Shown one piece after another: positions 54,204 through 64,000 of a DNA stretch of 64,000 nt. This DNA is from Mortierella sp. BCC40632 (lineage: Eukaryota > Mortierellomycota > Mortierellomycetes > Mortierellales > Mortierellaceae), in contig WAEK01000011.1 of NCBI GenBank assembly GCA_011634665.1, positions 1,544,501 to 1,608,500 of the forward strand, read 5' to 3'. The notes beneath the pieces were generated by a model. It saw nothing but the letters and a program-made list of their open reading frames with translations. It searched no databases and was not told the origin of the DNA. How positions within the stretch are numbered: the stretch's first letter is position 1; every line of letters begins with the position of its first letter. Position numbers and translations under genes: made by a program.

Positions 54204-57200
54204 ATGATGCCAACGACTAAAGAACCCGGTTGCCAGGTTTTCACCAAACGCTTTGGGCCTGCACGACCTGGTTTCATTGGGATATCCAGCATTGGAACAG
54301 CCAACAACAATGTTCTTTCTACTGACCACTCTCCCGAACAAGGACTCCAAGTCTCTATCCCTATCCTCATGGAAGAACTTTCAGAAACAGACTACATCCC
54401 GATCTCGTTCATTCGCAACATCTTTCCATACTTTCACGATATAGTAGTTAACGGAAAATCTATTGAGGTCCATGAACCAGGCCTTGTATACCCAAGATAT
54501 GTTGAGCGCGAACTCTGTGTGCAAGATGGATATCTCGAGTAAGTACAAACGGTTCTTTATCAAGCATTTGTTTAATAGGGGATGCGAGGATCGTACAGTC
54601 CAACTCTCCAATCAATGGCACGGCTAACCTAGCCCACATTTTTATGATCTTCTTCTAGGTACTCGTCACAGGGAATGTACAGAACTGCAGGGAACATATC
54701 CGAGCACTGGATAGACTCATACCCCAACCAAACTATTGAAGTCATTTACCCGGCTCCGCCTGCTTCGGATTTAGTGGAAGATACTGCACTACCAAAAACT
54801 GAAGATTCAGTCCCACTCTTGAACACAGAACTAGCTACCTTAGCTCTAAAAGAAAAGCGAAAGGCTAGTCGCCCCAGCTCTGAGAACAGCCTTGATCAAG
54901 TCGATGGAATGACACCCTTGAGCCGGAACAGCAACAATAGAAACAGAAAGAAGCTTGCGGCTGACAAAAAGGAAGAAGCTTCAGTATGCGAAGACAAGGG
55001 ATTGGACCATTCGATCACAACAGCCTTTTCCTCAGGAGCTGTGGCCGCTTCGCATCTGTCTGATCCGACCGAAGCATTGTCAGGTCACTTGTATGCTTCA
55101 CCTTCACTTCAATTGCCCGGCATGCAGGCACAACACACTGTAGTGATGACACTACCACAGTCTGGTGGACAAGTTTCACAATCTGAAAACTATTTGACTC
55201 AGCCCTCTAGCCAAGAGACACTCTTTTTACCTGGAACACCGAGCTATATGGAAGCTGGGCAAGATGACCACCCAGAGGGTCAAATCCCAGAGAGTCAAGG
55301 ACAGAGCAATCACGATGGAAATCACTTTTCAACTCTCTTTCCTCATGCACAAAACTTCTCGACTCTGCAAAATGACACAATATCAAACTCTCTAGGTCAA
55401 TCAGTCTACGTAGCAAATCAAGCCGTGTGTCAACCCACAGTGGTGAATAACTCAACTATGCACCATGTTGGACAGGTACATTTTCCTACGGGTCAACAGC
55501 AGCTGCCGCCTGTAAACCTGGTCCCTGGTATAGTCCAAATGACACATATGGGAGGTGGGCCATCGTTTGGGCATGGTCTGTATTTGCAAAACCCGACGCA
55601 GTTTGCGGTTCCAGTCCAAGGTCCTAGTCAAAATCATTCGTTGAACGATTCCATTCCAGCGACTCAAGGTAATAACCCAAAAACACTTGTTGGTTTACTG
55701 CTTGTACAATGGCCCTCGTTATGCTCTCTTTCTAATATCTTTGTATCTCTCCTTAAGTAGTGTGCGTAGTAAACGAACCGCCGCATGGATACGACACACA
55801 GATGCAACAAAGCCTGTTGCGTTATTTGACTACAGTTCAGGATCCCCCACCAATCCCTCCTTCGGACAATCATCCCCCAGAGAATCAAGGTATGTGGCCC
55901 GCTTGAGAAGAATCCCTTTATACCAGGGACGCTTGCTATGCACACTCTCTAATATTGCACCTATTCTCTCCCGCATTAGGTCCAAGCAACTCTGACGTTT
56001 CATCAAGTTCAGCCAAACAGTCAGGCTATAACCTTCGTAGTTCCAGAAAGATCTTTGGAAAGTTCTTGAAGCGCCACAGAGTCGACTTGGATCCATACGA
56101 TCGCGAGTACAAGATCTTTATCAAACTGAAGGACGTTGAAGTGGCCAGTGAATTCTGCGAGTATCTCTCCAACCCAGAAGTGTATCCTATCAAGAGTTTG
56201 TCAATCCTTTTCAATTGGGAATGGATGCTACAAGATATCGAAATCGTGTTGGATGCAATCCGTAAATCTCGGGTTCAAGACTTGACACTGGATGGAGGTT
56301 GTGGACTGGCAGAGAAACCACTCGACAATGATCTTAAAAAGGAAAGCGCCCCACGTTGGAGTGAGGCCATTCTAGGAATGCTTCGTCTGAAAACTTTGAC
56401 CAAGGTCCGGCTCCTCTCGATGCCCGATATCCTTCGTACACACCCAGCTCATCAACAATCTGTCGACGATCTCTTCCAGAATAGCGACTTTAGTCATCTT
56501 GAATCTCTGGAGATGCCACTCACAGTTCATGATGGTAATGACTGGAAGGTGCATGGAGAGCGATTTTATCGTTTCATGCAAAAGACGACTCATCTATCGG
56601 AACTAAGCATTTATCCGACAACCGCAGCTTGGCTTATCCTCATGGGGCAAGTCTTTCTCTCTATCCAGGCTTCACGGGAGCATATCTTGACAGATTTCAA
56701 AAAGGCTCAATCAAAAGACAAGGCACCAGCAAACCCGGAAACCCCTGTGATCCCTATCTCAAAGACTACAAACAAACCCATGCCCGATCAACTCGATATT
56801 AAAATCGCGTTTAGAAACGGAACCTGGATTTTGGTTAGCTATCCTCAGTTGCTCAATCAAGGTCGTCAGTTTTCTGAATTGACTATTCACCTTGCATGGA
56901 CATGTGCTTTCCCAGCCAAATGGTACCGGATCTTTATGGTTCCAGCATCCCATGGATTTACACGGGTTCGACTTTTGAGCTGTAGAGGTACACCTTGGAT
57001 TGAGAGTCTTGCCTCTTGGCTGAGGCATCGCGATACTGCATGGAAATCAGTTATTGAACGAGCTGCAAAGAAAGCACGACAGATTGGATTCGAACCGCCA
57101 ACCTCGTCGTCATCACATGGATCCACTGGGCTGGGTATGGCAGCCTTGGAAAGGGTGGCAGATTCCAAGGTGCTCAAAGAAAGCTTTACCTTGCCTCCTT

Positions 57201-57670
57201 GGACATGTCTTGGGCCACAACCCCAAACGCGAGCGAGGCCGAACCGAATTGAAGAATTGGAGCTAGAATGCGTCGGTGGTGGCACGGATGCAGCAAGAGG
57301 ACTGGTACCAATTTTTGAGCTTTTGAGAGATTCACTTGAATATCTCCAGCTCAACCAGCTTGCTCTCTACGAGCCAACTTTGCCTATCCAGCCAAACCAA
57401 GCTAAACTGAAGCCCATCTCCTGGGGAGATCTCATTGGTGCTTGTAACTTGTCAAAGATGAAGAGAATATGTCTTGTCAGATGTGATGTGAAGGATGGAG
57501 ATTTGCCCATGATTTGGGGTCATATTGCTCGATCTGCAGGTCCAAACTCTGGTCCCCTTGAGCTTTGCCTAGTTGAAACACCCATCACAAACAGCGGCTT
57601 TGAAGTTTTGGCTTCCGAGATAGACAAGTTTAATGCGCGAAAAATTACTCTAAGCACGACTCTGGATTAG
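54204..57670 (+). CDS. Large protein of unknown function with leucine-rich-like C-terminal half
   Basis: Exons are 54204-54538, 54659-55668, 55761-55889 and 55980-57670. Frames join cleanly through all three introns, giving 1,054 residues. I do not recognise the N-terminal 110 residues, which look folded (VFTKRFGPARPGFIGISS and IPILMEELSETDYIPIS). A Gln/Ser/Pro-rich disordered middle (about 120-480) follows. The C-terminal 560 residues begin at KIFGKFLKRHRVDLDPYDR and have regularly spaced leucines, with segments such as VQDLTLDGGCGLA, LESLEMPLTV and RIEELELECVGGG. This resembles the target-recognition part of F-box/LRR proteins, but no F-box is visible. A protein-binding role is likely; nothing more specific can be said. 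It is convergent with the next F-box gene, 87 bases away. Confidence 0.65.
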
Positions 57671-57692
57671 GAAGCAATAGGGCAACGATTAC

Positions 57693-57695
<3 letters not shown>

Positions 57696-57739
<44 letters not shown>

Positions 57740-57741
57740 GG
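57696..57741. repeat. (GA)n microsatellite between convergent genes
   Basis: About 46 bases of GA repeat lie entirely between two facing stop codons (57670 and 57758). It is therefore probably in both 3' untranslated regions. Confidence 0.9.
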
Positions 57742-57757
57742 AATTGGGCGCGCGCTT

Positions 57758-59745
57758 TCATCCATCCAAAGTCCCCAATTCACCTGGAGCCCAACCAAGG
57801 CCAAGCCATTCAAGCTCATATTCAACTAGTTGATTATCCAGATAGGCCAAACCCGTTTCCAACGGTATATCAAACTCGGGCGAGAACCAATAAAAATGAG
57901 GTCGATCCAATTTCCTAAGTGGCACCAACTTTTGATGGAGTTGTAATATCCGTTGTGCGATCTCTCGTTGTCGTCGTTCATACCGTCGAGAGGGCTTACG
58001 ATGACGTGAATGAGACCCGAAAGATGTGAAGCGGTCCGAATCAATGGCTCCCCAGCACATCTCATCGCTGAGATCCCCAAAGTAGCAGGACTCTTCTCGT
58101 GCCGAGTACATGATCGAGTTACTATAGGGGTGCTCGAGAGAATAGGTTTGATCCCGGTGAACCTGTTCCTGATCTTCCTCCTCCTGATCATCTCCGTCGT
58201 CCCATTGAACCTCGGAAGAGTCCACAATCGCTATTGCCAAATCTTCGAGCTGGTCACATACCCATTCGCATTCGACCAGATGAACCAACTCTACTGCTGA
58301 AGTAGGTCGCATGTCCTGCCAGTGATCCTTAATTAATAACTGTTTCAATCTTCGACATTGACGCAAGAGCCCAACAATACTCTGACTTGGGATCCAGCAA
58401 GCGTTCATCAACGAGATGACCTCAATGGTCTCGGCCGCATGCTGGAGCACCGTCGGCACAACTTGATCCTCTGTGTCTGTCTGAACATCAATCCAGAGAT
58501 GAGTAAGCGACTGTGTCAGGAATGAAAAGTACAAGGCTTCGGAACCGCCGGGTGCTGCCGTAGCGAGAGCATCGTCTGTATGCAGATGCAACCGTTTCAG
58601 TTGTCGACACGTCGTGGTCAAGGTTTCCATGAGATCTGCAGCTGACTGATCGTAAAAGATGGAAGGAATCTTGAGATCCACAAGACTAGGACATCGACGA
58701 AGGAACAATACCAAAAAATCTTCATCACAACCAAGACTATCTCCCGAAAACTCGAATCGCCGGAGCGAAGTCAATGGTCTTGTTCCTGTGCCCCTTGTCT
58801 CGGCTGCAATTGCAGCAATGGTCGCTGCGGAGAGCTGGACAGGTCCGCCTCGACGGTCCCGATCAGAGCCCGTCGTCGTGCAGCCCGAGTGAGCAGTTCC
58901 GTCTCCTACGCTGTATCCTGAAGAGTCCATCATGCCTTGAGAGTCTGTCATCGAAGTCGTGGTCCGGACGCGTCTTCCCATGAACCATTGGATCTCGATT
59001 GTAAAATCCTGAAGAGTCGCAGGCAAGGACTGGAGAACAGCGGAAAAGATGCGTTGACGGAACCCATGCCATAGATGTAGTTCTAACGTGGTTAGGGTGG
59101 GATGTGAAGCCAAGGCTGAAAGGTTGGCTCGACTGTAGAGAGCATGGACAGTAGTTGATTCGTGGAAACTTCGGAGCTCGAACCGTTGGAGGTCCTGGTT
59201 GAATCCGATAAGGCTCAGTGCGGAGCGTGGTCCATGCGTTTGAACAACGACCCCTGGCGGTTGCTGCCCTGTGTGTATTACTGCCGTTGATTCATTTGTG
59301 TGCTTATTATTGTCTTGACCTCCTTCTTGTGGAGAGAGCAGGTCCTGATCAAGTCCTGTTTCGATGCATTCGCCCTGGAGATGGCCCCGGCAGATAAGTT
59401 CTCGTAATCGTCCCGAGTATGGTTGCAGCCTGGAAGACTTTTGTGTGGAGGTCCAGAGTTCTCGCATGAACGGAGATGCATCCTCCGTTAGATCGATATC
59501 CAGGGTCCGGATCTTTGCCTGGTTAGCGTGGATGGCTAGGCGTCGCTGAAGCAGATCATCATGGCTTTGGCCGGGTCGCTGGCCAGACCTGGAGCTTGAG
59601 GCAGAGGCAGCAAGGATGCTACGATAGCGAACGTATTTCCAACGATGGGATTCAAAAAAAGATCAGCCCAGGCACTGCAAACGAGACGGCAAGATGACGA
59701 GATGTCGGTCGCGGAAAGATGTAAGGCGATAGAATCAATGATCAT
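57758..59745 (-). CDS. F-box protein with leucine-rich-like region
   Basis: Exon 1 is 59623-59745 and exon 2 is 57758-59545, joined by a 77-base phase-0 intron, giving 636 residues. The N-terminus (IDSIALHLSATDISSSCRLVCSAWADLF) is an F-box without its first residues. The codons IFDIP just before the ATG also fit an F-box, so an upstream non-ATG or spliced start is possible. The rest has leucine-rich character (LSALASHPTLTTLELHLWHG, CRQLKRLHLH). A Ser/Gly/Thr-rich insert and an acidic insert (DDGDDQEEEDQEQ) interrupt it. The protein is expected to act as a substrate receptor of an SCF ubiquitin ligase. The target is unknown. Confidence 0.7.
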
Positions 59746-60413
59746 GGGGATATCAAAGATGGAGATGGGAGGTGGGGATGGCGCAAGCGATGGATGCAGC
59801 GATGGATGCAGCGATGGAGGAAAGAGAGGAGGGTCATGAGGCGGGATCCGGCAACGACCTGGAAGGAGGGGGGTGGGAGGAGTTAATCTAATCGAGAGGA
59901 AAAGCGGCGAAGGGCAGGCAGACGGACTGGAAAGGCAAGCGGTGTACGTGTGTGTGTAAGTGTGTGTGTGTGTGTGTCAAGTCGTATGGGTGAGTATGGA
60001 TGTGATGTGTGATCACTGAACAGGCGTGAGTGCGTGTGGAAAAAGGAAACCCGCCCAGAGAGAGGGGCTAGAGAGAATAGAGAGAAGAGAAGAGAAGAGA
60101 AACGAGAGAGAGAAAAGGATAGAGAGAAAAAAGAGACCAAGCCTAAACCAGCTGGGAAGCGCCATCCCACGTTCCTTTGTGCAACCTGCCCCCGCCGCGG
60201 GATGGATGCGTTCGAGAATGGCGCCTTCTCCTCCTCTTCCTCCTCCTTTCCCTTCCTCCCACAGGATCTTTTATTCTTCCTCTTCTTCCTCTCTCTCTCT
60301 TTGCTCCTTCCCCCCCCCCCCCCCTTCCCTAGGCAGCACGGCCCATTCACTGCATATATTTTTTTTTTTTTTTTCCGCTCTATTACAGTTTCTACAATTT
60401 CGTCACTTGATTT
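59746..60413. other. Promoter region of the F-box gene and 3' region of EMC4
   Basis: Near 59788-59820 the 12-base unit GATGGATGCAGC repeats. A GT run lies at 59950-59978, purine-rich sequence at 60057-60135 (CT-rich on the coding strand of the F-box gene), and C and T runs at 60311-60324 and 60360-60374. No separate gene is seen. Confidence 0.5.
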
Positions 60414-61869
60414 CTATGCTGCAAACTCGAGCGCCGTCTTGGGCTCCAGGAATGCCAACCAGTCCGAGTGCGACGTTGGCAACAATCCCATTGCGTTCAA
60501 CTTCCACATGCCCAACATGATCGTCAAAATCTGCATCGCTACAAAAGTTAGCTTGGGGAGTGCAAGTCGGTCATCCATAAATGGTCCCTTGACGCTTGAC
60601 TCATACTTTTCAAACACTAGAGAAGGGGTGGAGGGATTTTTTTTTTTTGTTTTTCCAGTGTTGTGTTGAGTGGAGGGGGGAAGGGGGTAGTCCCGAGGCG
60701 ATTGCAGTGGTTCGCAAGCGAGACGTACATTCATGCATGCGCACATAGTGGAGATCAAGGTAGTGACCATGATAAACCAACAGTGGACAGACACAGAAGC
60801 CAAAGAAAAGAAAAGAAAAAAAAAAGGGCGATCATAATTAGTCGTCAAAAATATTAGTCCAGATCTTGCCGCCACTGACATCTCTCCCCTTTTCTTTCTT
60901 TCTCTCTTTTTTTTTTATCCCTTTTACAAGACCATTTTCCATCTTTTTTCTTCCAGTTGGTCAAATCTGTGGAAATGAGTATTTTTCTGGCTCCCGCTTT
61001 TACCTTGCGACATGCTCACAAGCGCCCGGAGAGGTGAGAACATCAACATGGCTGTGATCGCAACCGAAAAGATCTGGACACTGTTTCCGCTCATCCACAG
61101 CATGAAAGCTTGCATTGGAAGCTGTTTTCCTGGGGCCAAGGCTGCATCCCATGCTTTCTGTTTCCATGGAAAGAGAGATATATATAGTATCATGAAAGAA
61201 GAAACAGCAAGCCGGGTGAGTAACCTTACTCATATATCTTTGCTAATAGCTCCGGTTCATAACTAGATGTCAACCATCTCAGAAGAAATACCTTGACTTT
61301 GAGCATCTCATTGTCCGTTTCAGATCCCTTTACTCCTTTCTGCAGTTTCCAACCATCCAGGGGATTGAAGGTAAAGAAGCGAGATATAAAAAATAAAAGA
61401 AAAGAAAAGAAAAAGGGATCATCTTTGTAAGAGAGTTGTTGTCGTTGTATGATTTTGCATCTGGTTTTGTCGACTAGCTCTGGTGAGAAAGAGGGGGGAG
61501 AAGAGCAACGTTTCTCTTCATTTGGTGGCGATTGCTTTGTCAGATACCTGTCCCTTGGAAGAGAAATCTCTGTTCCCAACGTATCCTGGAGGGTCAGCAA
61601 TGACGCGTCTAGTGCTTTTTGTCGTTATTATTATTTTTTTTTGAAAGAATGGGGAAAGAGTATGCATGCAACACACAGAGAGGATGTAACATAGCGTGTC
61701 ATCTGCGGTCAGTAAAGGGAGCCAGGCTTTCATCCTTTCCACTTCATCATATGAGAACAATGTCGATGTGCTTAATGAGCATCTCTTCTCCTATTTACGT
61801 TGTTACATCGGATGATGCTGCCAAATCCGAGAAGTCAAACTTCCAGCTCTGAGTGTTAGATGTCGACAT
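60414..61869 (-). CDS. EMC4: ER membrane protein complex subunit 4
   Basis: EMC4 is a subunit of the endoplasmic-reticulum membrane protein complex, which inserts and folds membrane proteins. Exons are 61799-61869, 61548-61608, 61292-61339, 61004-61157 and 60414-60616, giving 178 residues; all frames join. The polar N-terminus contains VIADPPGYVGN. Then come the family's KAWDAALAPGKQLPM and MLWMSGNSVQIFS blocks, with two membrane segments (around ITAMLMFSPLRAL and LTFVAMQILTIMLGMW). The last part is GLLPTSHSDWLAFLEP, very typical of EMC4. The short 48-base and 61-base exons were placed from the junction frames; the 48-base exon is the least certain. Confidence 0.92.
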
Positions 61870-63355
61870 GGTGAATGGATATAGTCCCGAGTCGAAAAGA
61901 TCCGTGGTGTTGATGATGCTGTGAACCACTTGCTGGTCAGGTTGATGAGATGCACTCCTCTTCAGCACGAGCTCCTTTTACTCTCTCTCATCCCCGTACT
62001 AAGAAAAATTAAAAGTTTTGGACGTAAAAATCAACAGTCCTCAACTGCACCGACGCGTTAAATTACATCCATTCAGTATTTTTTGGGCCTATTCGGAAAG
62101 ACCCTTCATAGGTGAGTCCTCTTCGTATGCTACATGGTTACTTGAGCCAAAGTTGCGTTTAGTCTTTCGGATGATCTAATGACGATATATCTCGAGTAAA
62201 TATACTATGGACCCACAAGGGTATACCGTTCTCTCTGCTTAACATCCAACTACTATGGCAAAAAAAAAAAAAAGTAATCCTTGCAAACTGACAGAATTCG
62301 GCTGCCTAATCTTCATGGTCTACCGCTACATTCTTGTTCTGATTGAGCTCACTCCATAAAATCGTAGCCGCATTTAAACGACCGAGGTCTTCCCTGAATT
62401 TGCTGCTCCTGCAAGCCGTGGCAATCCTAAAGAAGTATCACTGCTTCCTTGCATTAGTATAAGAACGGACTTGAAAAATCCCGCTTGCCCATGACACACG
62501 CAAAGGAGAATCCTTGGAAATTGAAGATCATGATGAGTGAAGGGTAGGAGAATTCTTGGAAATCTATCACCCAAGCAACTGCACATTTAGAAACATCCTC
62601 GGCTCTTTTTCAGTCAGAAATAAATAATATCGCCAGAAAAGTTAAATATTGGTCGTCGCCATCTTGAAAAGGGGAATCTTGCTTTCAAAATCATACAGAA
62701 AGATATCCCATCCCGATTTGTGAGTTTTCCAAAAAGGCAAGAGAAAAAAAAAAAAAAAAAAAAAAAAAGTCGGTAAAGAGCAGATTAAAAAAGTCTTCAG
62801 GTGCCATCAGCTCTAAGTGGGTCTGAGCTGCCGTGTTGCGATCCCACCAACAGTTCAAGTCATCTGTCCGCCACTTCAGTACAAGCATCAGAGATGCAAG
62901 TTACCATCAAAGACTTTTGAGTCTTTCGTCAATCTCACCGCCTAAGCAGAAATAATGTGTTTTATCAAATCCATCCTCTCTCCAGAGCTAAAAGTTTTGC
63001 AGGTGTCCCAAGTCCTTAACCATTGCCCTGTTCCAAGAAACAAGTGTCGAGGATATCAGTTTCCATCAAAGAGGCTGAGTCGTTTCATTTCTCCCATATG
63101 CTGGGCGGCGGCTTCGAGTACATTCTCCTTATCTTTCTTAAAAATATCTGTGTATTGGTGGCGATGAGGTGAGAGATAGAAGGGGAGGTGAATGGGCACT
63201 CAGAGATTCAACGAGCGCCAAGAGGTAAGGACGTCGCATAAGGCAAAGTAGCTTGAATGAGATCAACCACACACGTACATTATCTTATCTCTGAGCTCGT
63301 TTTTACACTAAATCTTTATCTTTACTATAAGACACGACTATTGTTGTGAGAAGAA

Positions 63356-63439
<84 letters not shown>

Positions 63440-63486
63440 AGGAGAGAAGAGAGGAGAAAGGTCGATGTTGTAGAATTAATCCTGCT
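61870..63486. other. Intergenic region between EMC4 and the TMEM135-like gene
   Basis: No gene is supported in 1.6 kb. It contains poly-A at 62260-62273 and 62742-62768 and a long AG microsatellite at 63360-63435. Confidence 0.5.
63360..63435. repeat. (AG)n microsatellite
   Basis: About 76 bases of nearly pure AG repeat, just downstream of the stop codon of the minus-strand TMEM135-like gene. Confidence 0.92.
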
Positions 63487-64000
63487 CTAGTTGCGTCCAA
63501 AGACACGCGTCAATACGGTCAGATAATGCTTGTTAATCACGCTTGGGTCATTCTGATAAAGAGTCATCATCACACCCATCGAGGCACAGAACAGTGCAAT
63601 ATCTCCATTCGGGAAGTTGCGCACAAATCCACGCTTCAAAAGCAACTTCCAGGTCGTCTCCAAAGCGCGAGGCAAGCAGTAGAGTGCAAGTTCCATCTGG
63701 CGTCCAGGAGCTTCGATCAAAACTGCCAATCCTGACAAAATTCCGTTGAAGAGGTAACTATTGGAGAGTAGAAGGCCAGTGAGAGAGAGATTGAGTCGAC
63801 CAGGTTCAGTGTTTCTTGAGCCATAGGAGAATAGTCAACCTGTTTGCTTTATGCTTACATGAATCTAGTCTCCTTCTGGAGAACCCTGCGAAGAACGCAG
63901 GGAGCGAAGAATGCTGTCGTAACATAGACAGCCAAGAAGATACATGACCGCAATGTCGAGCGGACATAGCGGTAAGCAACATCCTTGGGGTTGGTCGCGA
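63487..64000 (-). CDS. TMEM135-like membrane protein, C-terminal part only
   Basis: Two exons are visible: 63859 to the window edge and 63487-63757, joined across a phase-2 intron. About 137 C-terminal residues are present; the rest lies beyond 64000. The upstream exon reads NPKDVAYRYVRSTLRS then a hydrophobic segment (CIFLAVYVTTAFFAPC). The last exon contains YLFNGILSGLAVLIEAPGR, ELALYCLPRALETTW and CASMGVMMTLYQNDPSV. These features resemble TMEM135, a multi-pass protein of peroxisomes and mitochondria with Tim17-like traits. The match is by recall of conserved segments, so another related membrane family is possible. Confidence 0.65.

Noticed and set aside
63346..63735. Plus-strand frame with an Arg-Glu repeat
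   Set aside because: It is the translation of the AG microsatellite plus the antisense of the TMEM135-like exon.
1..64000. CRISPR arrays, bacterial operons or a prophage
   Set aside because: Intron-rich genes, eukaryotic protein families and fungal transposons fill the window. No direct-repeat/spacer array is present.

Overview
This window is nuclear DNA from a filamentous fungus, most likely an early-diverging Mucoromycota of Mortierella type. The reasons are short GT-AG introns in most genes, nuclear-encoded mitochondrial proteins with targeting peptides, large F-box/leucine-rich proteins, and a family of small cysteine-rich GPI-anchored secreted proteins. DIRS-type tyrosine-recombinase retrotransposons also fit that group. 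The lineage call is an inference from gene content; no marker in the window proves it. Exon borders below were worked out by hand from GT-AG sites and reading-frame continuity.

Layout. (1) 0-2.2 kb: a Ser/Thr-rich protein of unknown function, possibly cut at the window edge. (2) 3.9-12.1 kb: four small secreted proteins sharing one cysteine pattern, one conserved phase-1 intron and a C-terminal GPI signal. A fifth, shortened member lies at 38.9-39.3 kb. (3) 13.5-15.8 kb: a promethin-like membrane protein convergent with the flap endonuclease FEN1/RAD27. (4) 17-20 kb: tRNA-Trp, a decayed retrotransposon gag and a decayed leucine-rich-repeat gene. (5) 20.3-23.0 kb: two related single-pass membrane proteins with a PPxY motif. 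(6) 24.7-34.1 kb: a transposon island. It holds a LINE relic, a small secreted protein, a MULE/FAR1-like SWIM-domain relic and a DIRS-type retrotransposon whose RNase H region is split by a Tc1/mariner element.

(7) 34.5-42.9 kb: core metabolism and mitochondrial genes: fructose-1,6-bisphosphatase, mitochondrial ribosomal protein bL27m, frataxin and mitochondrial ribosomal protein bL9m. The last two are divergent neighbours. (8) 44.1-64 kb: an SNG1/DUF3533 membrane protein with very long disordered tails, two F-box proteins, delta-aminolevulinate dehydratase (HEM2), a large protein of unknown function, EMC4, and the C-terminal end of a TMEM135-like protein running off the window.

Several housekeeping products meet in mitochondrial iron and haem metabolism (frataxin, HEM2) and mitochondrial translation (bL27m, bL9m). 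The most noteworthy signals are the eight-cysteine secreted family, the PPxY pair, and the nested DIRS/Tc1 structure with identical terminal repeats. All frameshifts in those two transposons fall in homopolymer runs, so they may be assembly errors.
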